Assembly: GCA_965243285.1 (NCBI GenBank)
Contig: OZ251537.1
Coordinates: 2,604,001 to 2,668,000 of the forward strand
Length of the DNA: 64,000 nt
Direction: 5' to 3'
DNA from: JAHRAW01 sp965243285
GTDB lineage: Bacteria > Pseudomonadota > Gammaproteobacteria > Arenicellales > Poriferihabitantaceae
Shown one piece after another: positions 35,082 to 43,579 of this stretch. The number at the start of each line of letters is the position of its first letter. The first letter of the stretch is position 1. Under the pieces are notes generated by a model that did no database searches, had not been told where the DNA came from, and saw only the letters and a program-made list of their open reading frames with translations. The translations under genes were made by a program, and so were the position numbers.

Positions 35082-36659
35082 TCATTGCGCTAATCGCATC
35101 TGGTCGGTGATGTCGAGGCGGCGGGCGGCTAACCAAATCAACACCAGCGCCGGGGCGCCCAATACGGTGGTTAATACGAAAAATGGGGCATAGCCCAAAG
35201 ATTCCACCATGGCGCCGGAATAGCCGCCGAGGGCTTTGGGCAGCAGCGTCATCAGCGAGGTGAACACCGCAAACTGCACCGCGGTGAAGCGGATGTTGGT
35301 CAGCGCCGAGAGGAAGGCTACGAAGGCGGCGCTGGCCAATCCGGCCGACAGGTTGTCGGCGCTGATGACCAAATACAGCATGAACAAGTTATTGCCGACT
35401 GAGGCCAGGGCGAGGAACAGCAAGTTGGTGGCGGCCGCCAGACAGCCGCCGAGGAAGAGGATTTTCATCACTCCGTAGCGAAAGGCGAGCGCCCCGCCGA
35501 GGAATCCGCCGGCGATGGACATCAACAGTCCATAGGTTTTTGACACCGTGGCGATTTCGATTTTAGTGAACCCCAAATCTTGATAAAAAACATTGGAAAT
35601 GACGCCCAATACGATGTCGGACATTCGATACACGCCGATGAGCGCCAGCAGCAGCCACGCGGTGGCGCGCCCATGGCGGTGGAAAAAATCCATCACCGGC
35701 TGCGCGTAACTTTGCGACACCACCGCCACGCTCACCCAGCCTAATCGAATCAAAACCAGACACACCAGCGCCGCGGCCGCCAAGGCCGCCGCCAACCGCA
35801 ACACCGCCACCGCCAAACCAGCCAAGGCGACGTTGCCCACCGCCGCCGCCAGATAGGTTTTGGCCATCGCGGCGAACTCGACCGTGGCCACATAGGCGGC
35901 CACAAAAATGCCTACCGAGCATACGAACATGCCGAGTAATTGCGCCGTTTGTCGGGCCGGCTGGGGGGCTGATTCGCGCGCTGGCGCCGCGGGCTCGGCT
36001 ATCGTAAAAACCGTGAGTACGCCGACGCCCATGGCCGCCGCCATCCACAAATAGGCGCCACGCCACGCCGGGTAGTGGTAATGGTCGGCCACCGAGCCGT
36101 AATGGCTGGCCAAAAACAGCGCCCCGGCGCCGGCCACCAACATGCCCATGCGATAGCCGGCGATGTAGGTGGATGACATCAGCGCCTGCAAACGCGGGGG
36201 CGCGGATTCGATGCGATAGGCGTCGATGACGATGTCTTGGGTGGCGGCGGAAAACCCCAGCAGCACGGCAAATAGCGACATGGCGACTAAGGCCGGCCGC
36301 CCGCTGGCTGGGTCTTGCCACGCCAGGCCGATGATGGCGGCGATAATCAGCGCTTGGGAGAGCAGCATCCAACTGCGCCGCCGCCCGAGCCACGCCCCCA
36401 CCTTCGGCAACTGCCAGGCATCCACCAACGGCGCCCAGACGAATTTAAATGAATACCCGAGCGCGGCCCAACTAAACATCGTCACCACCGAGCGCCCTAC
36501 CCCGGCCTCGCGCAGCCACAACGATAACGAGGAAAATATCAACAACAACGGCAGCCCGGCGGAAAAACCGAGAAACAGCATGGTGATGACGCGCCGATGA
36601 AAAAACGCGACCACGGTATCGCGCCACTGCGATGAGGTTTGGGGGGAGGCTGTGGGCAT
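35082..36659 (-). CDS. AmpG-like MFS permease
   Basis: A major-facilitator transporter of 525 aa with about 12-14 hydrophobic segments. The opening VITMLFLGFSAGLPLLLIFSSLSLWL, then GYSFKFVWAPLVDAW and LGRRRSWMLLSQ, and FSAATQDIVIDAYRIE are characteristic of AmpG, which imports anhydromuropeptides for peptidoglycan recycling. A central low-complexity loop (EPAAPARESAPQPARQ) joins the two halves. The start is placed at ATG 36659 (MPTASPQTSSQWRDTVV). The frame is open to 36866, but that stretch is a degenerate GATTCNNNN repeat and not AmpG-like. Substrate assignment is by family only. Confidence 0.88.
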   Translation of the reverse strand: MPTASPQTSSQWRDTVVAFFHRRVITMLFLGFSAGLPLLLIFSSLSLWLREAGVGRSVVTMFSWAALGYSFKFVWAPLVDAWQLPKVGAWLGRRRSWMLLSQALIIAAIIGLAWQDPASGRPALVAMSLFAVLLGFSAATQDIVIDAYRIESAPPRLQALMSSTYIAGYRMGMLVAGAGALFLASHYGSVADHYHYPAWRGAYLWMAAAMGVGVLTVFTIAEPAAPARESAPQPARQTAQLLGMFVCSVGIFVAAYVATVEFAAMAKTYLAAAVGNVALAGLAVAVLRLAAALAAAALVCLVLIRLGWVSVAVVSQSYAQPVMDFFHRHGRATAWLLLALIGVYRMSDIVLGVISNVFYQDLGFTKIEIATVSKTYGLLMSIAGGFLGGALAFRYGVMKILFLGGCLAAATNLLFLALASVGNNLFMLYLVISADNLSAGLASAAFVAFLSALTNIRFTAVQFAVFTSLMTLLPKALGGYSGAMVESLGYAPFFVLTTVLGAPALVLIWLAARRLDITDQMRLAQ

Positions 36660-36919
36660 GGGGGGCGGGTCGGTTTGGGGTGGATTCAGGCAGAATTCGA
36701 TGAAAATTTCGCTGGAAACAGCGGAATGTAGCGGAATTAGGTCGGATTGCAGTGAATTTGAGTGAGATTCAGGTGGATTTGGGCAGATTCGAGTGATTCG
36801 ACTAGATTCGCCTGAATTCGCGAGCGCTTGGGATTCGGTCGGCGGCCGTGAAACGCGGCGATTCAATTATAATGCCGGTCAATGGCGAGCCCGCCGTGGC
36901 TAACCGCGTCCGGCGCACC
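36660..36919. other. AmpG/pyrE divergent spacer, degenerate repeats
   Basis: Between about 36685 and 36830 the sequence is an irregular series of GATTC-, GAATT- and GGATT-centred units spaced 9-12 bp apart. Similar units occur inside recX (43920-44050). No ORF of its own is supported. Confidence 0.45.
36868..36873 (+). promoter_or_regulatory. -10 element upstream of pyrE
   Basis: A perfect TATAAT (AATTATAATGCC) lies about 70 bp before the leader ORF and 135 bp before the pyrE start. No consensus -35 is visible at 16-18 bp spacing. Confidence 0.4.
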
Positions 36920-37019
36920 GCATGTTCGCCCATCCCCATTCCCATGAGCAAAACTGCCCGTGCGGTACTGCCGCATGTCCGGATGCATGTTCGCCCATCC
37001 CCATTCCTATGAGCAAAAC
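36920..37019. repeat. Direct repeat spanning the pyrE start region
   Basis: A 35-bp segment (GCATGTTCGCCCATCCCCAT through ATGAGCAAAAC) occurs at 36920-36954 and again at 36985-37019 with a single C-to-T difference. Offset is 65 bp. Both copies contain an ATG in the same local context; the second is the likely pyrE start. Confidence 0.85.
36944..37012 (+). CDS. Possible 22-aa leader peptide overlapping pyrE start
   Basis: The upstream copy of the duplicated start region opens a frame at ATG 36944 (MSKTARAVLPHVRMHVRPSP...) that ends at TGA 37010-37012. Its stop overlaps the pyrE start as ATGA. It is in a different frame from PyrE. The peptide looks like a by-product of the 65-bp duplication, but the geometry would couple its translation to pyrE, and pyrE in enterobacteria is controlled by translation of an upstream leader. 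That it is translated is inference. Confidence 0.35.
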   Translation: MSKTARAVLPHVRMHVRPSPFL

Positions 37020-37737
37020 CGACATGAATCCACCCCCATCGGCGCATTCCAAAGCCGAATTTGTCGAGTTATGCATCAAAAATCGGGCACTGTGTTTTGG
37101 CCAGTTCACGCTGAAATCCGGGCGCGTCAGCCCGTATTTTTTCAACGCCGGATTATTCAATCGCGGCCTGATGTTAGGTCAACTGGCCGAACATTATGCG
37201 CAACTCATCGCCACCCACACCGACGGCGATTTCATGTTGTACGGCCCGGCCTACAAGGGCATCCCGCTGGCGGCGGCGGTGGCGGTGAAATTGGCCGAGC
37301 AACACGGCCGCGATGTCGGCTACGCATACAACCGCAAGGAAGCCAAAGACCACGGCGAAGGCGGGCGCATGGTCGGCGCCCCGTTGCGCGGTCAGGTGGT
37401 GATTATCGATGATGTCATCACCGCCGGGACCTCCATTCGCGAGTCGGTGGCGAGCATATGGGCCGCCGGCGCGAGGCCGCATTCCGTAGCACTGGCTTTA
37501 GACCGCCGCGAACGCGCCGGCGGCGAAGGTGATGCGGCGGCGAACTCGCCCGCATTGCCCGCATTATCCGCCGCCCAGCAAGTGGCGCGCGAGCACGGCA
37601 TTGCGGTGCGCGCCATCATAAACCTGGATGATTTGGTGGATTACCTCGAACCAGCGCCGACTGACCCGGCGCCGACCGCCATCCCCTACGCCGCCGCCAT
37701 CCGCGCCTATCGCGACCGCTACGGCATACCGGGTTAA
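37009..37737 (+). CDS. pyrE: Orotate phosphoribosyltransferase
   Basis: Adds PRPP to orotate to give OMP, the fifth step of UMP synthesis. From ATG 37009 it is 242 aa; ATG 37024 (MNPPPSAHSKAEFVEL) is an alternative. The segments FGQFTLKSGRVSPYFFNAGLF, YGPAYKGIPLAAA, RKEAKDHGEGG and the PRPP loop VVIIDDVITAGTSIRES are all intact. Compared with E. coli (213 aa) it has a short insertion near 165-180 (GGEGDAAANSPALPALSAA). The start region is duplicated (see the repeat at 36920-37019). Copy D of the mobile repeat begins 77 bp downstream. Confidence 0.95.
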   Translation: MSKTDMNPPPSAHSKAEFVELCIKNRALCFGQFTLKSGRVSPYFFNAGLFNRGLMLGQLAEHYAQLIATHTDGDFMLYGPAYKGIPLAAAVAVKLAEQHGRDVGYAYNRKEAKDHGEGGRMVGAPLRGQVVIIDDVITAGTSIRESVASIWAAGARPHSVALALDRRERAGGEGDAAANSPALPALSAAQQVAREHGIAVRAIINLDDLVDYLEPAPTDPAPTAIPYAAAIRAYRDRYGIPG

Positions 37738-37814
37738 TGGCACCGGGGTTTAATGACCGCCCTACTCCGCCAGCGCCCAAAAAATTCGGGAAATATCGAA
37801 AAAATCCAAAAAAA

Positions 37815-38445
37815 GGGATTTATATCACTAAATCTGCAGTTCGATGGCCGTTTTTTGAAGTCAGCGGCTCATTTAGGGGGCTGCGTTTGATTTTTGCTTT
37901 TGATTTGGCTTTGGCTTTCGATTTCTCTTTGGCTTTTGGCTTTTCGCTTTTGACTTTGGCTTTTGGCTTTTGGCTTTTGGCTTTTGGCTTTTGACTTTGG
38001 CTTTTAACGTTTTACTCCCCCCCCGCTTCATCTGGGGGGAGTCAAATCAGGCGGCTTTATCGCCTGATTTGGTGGGGGGACTGTTGATTTGGCTTTTGAC
38101 TTTTCGATTTTTGCTTTTTCCTTTTGGCTTTCGCTTTTGCTTTTTGGTTTTGCTTTTTGATTTTGCTGTTGCTTTTTGATTTTGCTGTTGCTTTTTGGCT
38201 TTTAACGTTTTACTCCACCTTAGCTTTTTCAGGGGGGAGTCAAATCAGGCTGCTTTATCGCCTGATTTGATGGGGGGGCTGTTGATATTGGTCTTTTTGC
38301 TTTTGCCTTTAAATCTTCAACGCATTAGCCCAAATTAGGGGCAAGGTAGAAACCAACAGCCAAGTCTAAAGCCAAGTCAAAAGCGAAAAGCCAAAAGCCA
38401 AAGCCAAAGCCAAACCCGCCGTGCAGATTTAGATATATAAATCCC
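37815..38445. mobile_element. Terminal-inverted-repeat element, copy D (doubled core)
   Basis: The left end is GGGATTTATATCAC then TAAATCTGCAGTTCGATGG; the right end is CCGCCGTGCAGATTTA then GATATATAAATCCC. The flanks share CAAAAAAA (37807-37814 and 38446-38453), an 8-bp direct repeat, though of low complexity. It contains two successive core units, each with a C-run/G-run hairpin and a CAAATCAGGC / GCCTGATTTG stem (38043-38071 and 38241-38269), separated by GCTTTTG arrays. The end types are swapped left-to-right relative to copies B and C while the cores keep the same orientation. It separates pyrE from the tRNA-csrA cluster. Confidence 0.78.
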
Positions 38446-38493
38446 CAAAAAAACCCTAAAAATCTCAAAAAAACCCGCAAAACCCGCAAAAAA

Positions 38494-38570
38494 TGGCGCG
38501 CCCGGAGAGATTCGAACTCCCGACCTCTTGGTTCGTAGCCAAGCACTCTATCCAACTGAGCTACGGGCGC
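38494..38570 (-). tRNA. tRNA-Arg(ACG)
   Basis: On the minus strand it begins GCGCCCGTAGCTCAG and ends TCCGGGCGCGCCA. The acceptor stem of seven pairs is perfect, the anticodon loop reads CTACGAA with anticodon ACG (needs A-to-I editing by TadA), the T-loop is GTTCGAATC, the discriminator is G and CCA is encoded. A T-run follows directly. It lies 31 bp downstream of tRNA-Ser; the Ser-Arg pair after csrA matches the E. coli csrA-serV-argV order. Confidence 0.96.
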
Positions 38571-38601
38571 GGTGAATTTTTTACGCTATACGGCTAACGG
38601 C

Positions 38602-38694
38602 TGGCGGAGAGAGAGGGATTCGAACCCTCGATGGGGCTATAAACCCCATACTCCCTTAGCAGGGGAGCGCCTTCAGCCACTCGGCCATCTCTCC
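38602..38694 (-). tRNA. tRNA-Ser(GCU)
   Basis: A class II tRNA of 93 nt with encoded CCA. It opens GGAGAGATGGCCGAGTGG and closes TCTCTCCGCCA with a perfect acceptor stem. Anticodon GCT is in CTGCTAA. The long variable arm (TATGGGG, loop, CCCCATC) and T-loop GTTCGAATC are intact. It lies between csrA and tRNA-Arg on the same strand. Confidence 0.96.
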
Positions 38695-38749
38695 ATTACG
38701 GTCACCAATGTGTTGCCTCTGCCGCTGGCGGCGGGCGACAAGCACCGGG

Positions 38750-39097
38750 TTAGGAGTTATTAGGGTCCGGCGCTTCGCCGTCATCGTCATCCATATCGAG
38801 GTAATCATCAGCAGGGCCGCCTTGCCCGCCTTGCCCGCCTTGCCCGCCTTGCCCGCCTTGCCCGCCTTGCCCGCCTTGACTCATGGCGGGGGGCACGTAT
38901 TCGTTGCCGCGCGGCGGCGGGCCTTCGCCGGATTGTTCTTGTTTTATTTTATAGTAGATTTCCTCGCGATGGACCGGGATATCTTTGGGCGCGTTGATGC
39001 CGATGCGCACTTGCGTGCCACGCACGCCCAGCACGGTGAGACGGACTTCATCGCCGATGAATACGGATTCACCGACGCGGCGGGTGAGAATTAACAT
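38750..39097 (-). CDS. csrA: Carbon storage regulator CsrA with long repeat-encoded tail
   Basis: CsrA is a dimeric RNA-binding regulator that binds GGA motifs in mRNA leaders. The first 60 residues are canonical (MLILTRRVGESVFIGDEV; RNA-contact Leu4 and Arg44 in VHREEIY). Unlike the usual 60-70 aa, this protein is 115 aa. After residue 70 comes a run of Gly-Gly-Gln triplets (75-94) from a 9-bp DNA repeat, then an acidic end (DDYLDMDDDDGEAPDPNNS). The SD AGGAGA is followed by ATG 39097 and itself contains a GGA that could allow autoregulation. Neighbours lysC, alaS upstream and tRNA-Ser downstream are the standard context. Confidence 0.94.
   Translation of the reverse strand: MLILTRRVGESVFIGDEVRLTVLGVRGTQVRIGINAPKDIPVHREEIYYKIKQEQSGEGPPPRGNEYVPPAMSQGGQGGQGGQGGQGGQGGQGGPADDYLDMDDDDGEAPDPNNS
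38822..38875. repeat. 9-bp tandem repeat inside csrA, six copies
   Basis: TTGCCCGCC is repeated six times without change, encoding the Gly-Gly-Gln run of CsrA on the other strand. Unit length 9 keeps the frame whatever the copy number, so tail length could vary between cells or strains. Confidence 0.9.
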
Positions 39098-39323
39098 TTA
39101 CGCTCTCCTGTGTTAATGAAAAACTGCTCGTATGTAGCGACCTTATTTCGTACCTTGTTGGTCGAATATGCTGGCCGAACTTGCTGGTCAAACCTGATGG
39201 AAGCCAAACTTGTTTTTCCACAGACCAGCCGACGGCTCGACATGGGCAATTTTAGCGCCTCGCCAGCACCATTAGGCGGCCGGCGATGACGCGCACTCGA
39301 GCAATCGCTTAGCGGATTGTAAC

Positions 39324-40577
39324 TTAAAAACCACCCGCCCTAGGGGTTGCCCGGCTCGCCCGCGCCACCTCTAAATCAAACGCCTTGTGCAGCGTGCGCA
39401 CCGCCAATTCGGTGTATTCCTGCGCCACGGTGACCGAAATTTTGATCTCGGAAGTTGAAATCATCTGAATATTGATGCCTTTTTCCGACAGCGCCTTGAA
39501 CATGGTGGTGGCGATGCCGGCGTGCGAGCGCATACCCACCCCGACCACCGATATTTTCGCCACATCGCTGTCGCCGGTGATCTCCGCAGCGCCGAGTTCG
39601 GTCGCGATGGGGGCCAGGATGCGGCGGCTTTTTTCCAGCTCATCGCAGCCGATGGTGAAGGTCAAATCGGTCAACCCGTCGCTGCTGACATTCTGCACGA
39701 TCATATCGATGTTGATATTCGCCGCCGACACCGGACCTAACAACTGATACGCGATGCCGGGCTTATCCGGCACGCCGCGAATGGTCACTTTGGCTTCGTC
39801 GCGCTGATAGGTGATGCCGGAAATAAGCGGCTGTTCCATGGATTTATCCTCATTAGTGATGAGCGTGCCGGGGCCGCTTTCGAACGACGACAGCACGCGC
39901 AGCGGCACCTGATATTTGCCGGCGAATTCTACCGCGCGAATCTGCAACACCCGCGCCCCGGCGCCGGATAACTCCAGCATCTCCTCGAAGGTAATACGCG
40001 CCAGGCGCCGCGCTTCGGGCACGATTCTCGGGTCGGCGGTGTATACGCCATCCACATCGGTGTAGATGCGGCATTCGTCCGCCCGCAGCGCCACCGCCAG
40101 GGCCACCGCCGTGGTGTCCGAGCCGCCGCGCCCCAGGGTGGTGATGTTGTTGTCCGCATCGACGCCCTGAAAACCGGCCACCACGGCCACCGCGCCGCGC
40201 GCCAAATCGCGGCCGATGCGCGCCGACTGAATGTCCACAATCCGCGCCTTGCCGTGGGCTTGGTCGGTGAGAATACGCACTTGCGCGCCGGTGTGCGAAC
40301 GCGCCTCGATGCCGAGAGCGTGCAGCGCCATGGCCAACAACGCGATGGTAACTTGCTCGCCGGTGGAGAGCAACACATCGATTTCTCGGTCCGACGGCTG
40401 GGCGTTGGTTTCGCCGGCTAACGCCAGCAATTTATTGGTCTCGCCGCTCATGGCCGACGCCACCACCACCAGCCGATGCCCGGCGCGCGCCGATTCCGCC
40501 ACTCGCTGCGCCACCGCCTGGATGCGCTCAATATCGCCCACCGAAGTGCCGCCGTATTTTTCAACAATCAGAGCCAA
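39324..40577 (-). CDS. lysC: Aspartate kinase
   Basis: Phosphorylates aspartate, the first step to lysine, threonine and methionine. From a TTG codon at 40577 it is 417 aa and begins MALIVEKYGGTSVGDIERI, the expected N-terminus; GAGGCG lies upstream. The frame continues to 40613 without similarity. Kinase motifs include KYGGTSV, VVVASAMSGETN, GRGGSDTTAVALA and the DVDGVYTADPRIV loop. Two ACT domains follow (IRGVPDKPGIAYQLLGPVSAANINIDMIVQN and VGVGMRSHAGIATTMFKALSEKGINIQMIS), as in feedback-regulated enzymes. The position between alaS and csrA is common in Gammaproteobacteria. Confidence 0.94.
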   Translation of the reverse strand: MALIVEKYGGTSVGDIERIQAVAQRVAESARAGHRLVVVASAMSGETNKLLALAGETNAQPSDREIDVLLSTGEQVTIALLAMALHALGIEARSHTGAQVRILTDQAHGKARIVDIQSARIGRDLARGAVAVVAGFQGVDADNNITTLGRGGSDTTAVALAVALRADECRIYTDVDGVYTADPRIVPEARRLARITFEEMLELSGAGARVLQIRAVEFAGKYQVPLRVLSSFESGPGTLITNEDKSMEQPLISGITYQRDEAKVTIRGVPDKPGIAYQLLGPVSAANINIDMIVQNVSSDGLTDLTFTIGCDELEKSRRILAPIATELGAAEITGDSDVAKISVVGVGMRSHAGIATTMFKALSEKGINIQMISTSEIKISVTVAQEYTELAVRTLHKAFDLEVARASRATPRAGGF

Positions 40578-40745
40578 AATGCAGCGCCTCGCGTTCGATG
40601 AAGGACCCAACAACCCACCTAAATACGCTCCACCGACGATTCACCGCCCGCCGGCCGGCGTGATGTCACCGCCGATTCGCCTGGGCTACGCGAATGGCCG
40701 CCGACGCGGCGCGCCAAACCTGGCCACGCCAAACTTCGGCCGCGG

Positions 40746-40761
40746 GTGTACATATATATGT
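40746..40761. repeat. AT-rich palindromic 16-mer shared with the recJ-hom spacer
   Basis: GTGTACATATATATGT here is identical to 2397-2412, and both have GCCGCG just upstream and CATG just downstream. It lies in the alaS/lysC spacer, 38 bp past the alaS stop. Confidence 0.6.
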
Positions 40762-40798
40762 CATGGAACACGGCCGATGGGGAAAAACCGCGGCGCCG

Positions 40799-43414
40799 TT
40801 ATGCCGCCGCCACCCAGCGCCGCGCCGCCGCCCAAGCATCGTCCAACGCGTCGACCTTAGTGCCGCCGCCCTGCGCCAATTCCGCCTTGCCGCCGCCGTG
40901 GCCGCCCAGTAGTGGCGACACGGATTTGATCAGCCGCCCGGCCGGGTAGCGCTCGGCGAGGTCGGCGGTCACGCCGGCGATTAGGATCACCCGCTCGGCG
41001 GTTGTGCCAGCCACCAGCACGATGCCGCTGCCCAATTTTTGTTTCCAATGGTCCACCACCCGGCGCATGGCTTTGGCGTCCGCATCATCGTGTTTGATGG
41101 CGATCATTTTTACGCCGTTTATCTCCTCCACCGCCACCGACTCGGTCGCGCCGCCGAGCAATTTGGCTTGTAACGCCTGAATTTGCCGCACTTGCTCGCG
41201 CTGGTGGTCGAGCACGGCGCGCACTCGCCCCGCGAGGTCTTGGGGTTTGGCGTGCACCGCGGCGGCGGCGGCGGCCAGTTGCGCCAAGCGTTGCGCCAGC
41301 CATTTTTCGGCCGCGGCGCCGGTGAGCGCTTCGATGCGCCGCACCCCGGCCGCGATGCCGCTTTGTGAGATGATTTTGAACATGCCGATGTCGCCGCTGC
41401 GCGCCACATGCGTGCCGCCGCACAACTCCAGCGAAAAATCGCCCATCCGCACCACGCGTACGCGGGCCTCATACTTCTCGCCGAACAACGCCTCGGCGCC
41501 GCGCGCTTTGGCCGCTTCCAATGCCATTTCCTCCACCGCGGCCGGCAGGTTGGCGCGGATGTGATGATTCACCAGCCCCTCGACGGCGCTTATCTGCGAA
41601 TCATCCATGGCCTCGGGGTGGGCGAAATCAAAGCGCAGGCGCGCCGCTTCGACCAGCGAGCCCTTTTGCTGCACATGGGCGCCGAGGGTGTGCTTCAACG
41701 CGGCGTGCAACAGGTGGGTGGCGGAGTGATTATTGGCGCACTGGCGGCGAAAATCCGCATCCACCACCGCCGTGGCGCGTTGCCCTACGCGGATTCGCCC
41801 GCGCCTCACGGCGCCGATATGGGCGATGGCGCGCCGTGCCGCGTATTGGGTGTTTTCCACCGTAAACACCCCGTCGGCGAAGTGAATTTCGCCGCGGTCG
41901 CCGACCTGGCCGCCGCTTTCGGCATAAAACGGCGTGCGCGCCAAGGCCACGGCGCCGCGCTGTCCGGCGGTCAATTCTTCCACGGCATGTTCATCGCACA
42001 ACAACAGCACCGCATCGGTTTCATCGCGCAGGGTGGAATGGCCGGTGAAGCGCGTCTCGCCGAGCGCCGACAGGCCGGCTGACAAGCCGGCTAAACCGGC
42101 CGCGTCGGCCTGGCCTGGCGCGAATTGGCTGGCGGCGCGGGCGCGGGCGCGTTGCGCCGCCATTTCGCGGTCGAAACCTTCGAGGTCTACGGTGAGGCCG
42201 TGTTCGCGCGCCACATCGGCGGTTAAATCCACCGGAAAACCGAAGGTGTCATAAAGTTTGAAGGCGACTTCGCCGGGAATCACCTGGCCGCTTAAGGCGG
42301 CGATTTCGCGGTCGAGGATTTTTAGGCCTTGTTCCAAGGTTTCGTTGAATTTTTCATTTTCCCGCAGCAACGCTTGCGTCACTTGCGCCTCCCGGGCGGC
42401 GAGTTGCGGATAGGCGTCGCCCATCTCGGCCACCAACGGCGCCACCAGGCGATGCAAAAACGGCGTCCGACAGCCCAACTGATGGCCGTGACGCACCGCC
42501 CGCCGGATGATTCGCCGCAGCACATAACCGCGCCCGTCGTTGGCCGGCAGCACGCCATCGACTAACAAAAACGCGGTCGAACGAATGTGGTCGGCGATAA
42601 CGCGCAAGGATTTATGGTCGTCCGCCGCCACCCCCAACGCCGCCGCCGCGGCCGCTATCAGACTACGAAATAAGTCGATGTCGTAATTGTTGCGCACGCC
42701 TTGCAAAATCGCCGCCATGCGCTCCAACCCCAGGCCGGTGTCCACCGCTGGATTCGGCAATGGCGTCAATTTGCCATCGGCCTCGCGATTGAATTGCATG
42801 AACACCAGATTCCACACTTCCACATAACGGTCGCCATCTTGTTGCGGCGAACCCGGCGGGCCGCCCGCCACTTCCGGTCCATGGTCGTAAAACACTTCAG
42901 AGCACGGGCCGCAGGGACCCACATCGCCCATGGACCAAAAATTATCTTGCGCGCCGATGCGGCTGAAGCGCGTCTTGGAGACGCCGATGTCATCTAACCA
43001 AATGCGCGCCGCTTCATCATCTTCTTCGTACACCGTCACCCACAGTCGCTCGGCGGGTAAGCCGAATTCCACGGTGAGCAAATCCCAGGCATAGGCGATG
43101 GCTTCGGCTTTGAAATAATCGCCGAAACTGAAATTGCCGAGCATCTCGAAAAAGGTGTGATGGCGCGCCGTGTAGCCCACATTGTCTAAGTCGTTGTGCT
43201 TGCCGCCGGCGCGCACGCAGCGCTGCGCCGTGGTGGCGCGAACTATCTCGCGAGTTTGGTTGCCGAGGAATACATCCTTGAACTGCACCATGCCGGCGTT
43301 GGTGAACAGCAGGGTTGGGTCATCGCCCGGCACCAAAGAACTGCTGGGCACGACCTCATGGCCGCGGGCCGCGAAATAATCCAAAAACCGCTGGCGTATG
43401 TCGGTGGTTTTCAT
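40799..43414 (-). CDS. alaS: Alanyl-tRNA synthetase
   Basis: Charges tRNA-Ala and edits mischarged Ser/Gly. From ATG 43414 (MKTTDIRQRFLDYFAARGHEVVPSSSLVP) it is 871 aa (E. coli 876). Order of domains: class II catalytic core (FTNAGMVQFKDVFLG, RHHTFFEMLGNFSFGDYF), tRNA-recognition helices, editing domain with HSATHLLHAAL and CGGTHVARSGDIG metal ligands, and the C-Ala domain. An in-frame ATG at 43438 would add eight residues. It is downstream of recX, as in E. coli. Confidence 0.96.
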   Translation of the reverse strand: MKTTDIRQRFLDYFAARGHEVVPSSSLVPGDDPTLLFTNAGMVQFKDVFLGNQTREIVRATTAQRCVRAGGKHNDLDNVGYTARHHTFFEMLGNFSFGDYFKAEAIAYAWDLLTVEFGLPAERLWVTVYEEDDEAARIWLDDIGVSKTRFSRIGAQDNFWSMGDVGPCGPCSEVFYDHGPEVAGGPPGSPQQDGDRYVEVWNLVFMQFNREADGKLTPLPNPAVDTGLGLERMAAILQGVRNNYDIDLFRSLIAAAAAALGVAADDHKSLRVIADHIRSTAFLLVDGVLPANDGRGYVLRRIIRRAVRHGHQLGCRTPFLHRLVAPLVAEMGDAYPQLAAREAQVTQALLRENEKFNETLEQGLKILDREIAALSGQVIPGEVAFKLYDTFGFPVDLTADVAREHGLTVDLEGFDREMAAQRARARAASQFAPGQADAAGLAGLSAGLSALGETRFTGHSTLRDETDAVLLLCDEHAVEELTAGQRGAVALARTPFYAESGGQVGDRGEIHFADGVFTVENTQYAARRAIAHIGAVRRGRIRVGQRATAVVDADFRRQCANNHSATHLLHAALKHTLGAHVQQKGSLVEAARLRFDFAHPEAMDDSQISAVEGLVNHHIRANLPAAVEEMALEAAKARGAEALFGEKYEARVRVVRMGDFSLELCGGTHVARSGDIGMFKIISQSGIAAGVRRIEALTGAAAEKWLAQRLAQLAAAAAAVHAKPQDLAGRVRAVLDHQREQVRQIQALQAKLLGGATESVAVEEINGVKMIAIKHDDADAKAMRRVVDHWKQKLGSGIVLVAGTTAERVILIAGVTADLAERYPAGRLIKSVSPLLGGHGGGKAELAQGGGTKVDALDDAWAAARRWVAAA

Positions 43415-43579
43415 CACTGCAAGGGGGCTTCGCTGCACAAAATTTTCGGGCGCGCTTTTTTCATCATCCGGACATTTTGTCCACCGAGGCTGTTGTCGGT
43501 CCCATTAAGCGGGGGGATTTTGCGCCTCATCTGATGGCGTATTGAGCGGGTCATTTGTGACGCCGCCCGGCGCCAGCGG

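Noticed and set aside
38708..39094. Plus-strand ORF with an Ala-Leu-Pro run
   Set aside because: It is the antisense shadow of the csrA repeat tail; csrA has an SD and an unmistakable core.
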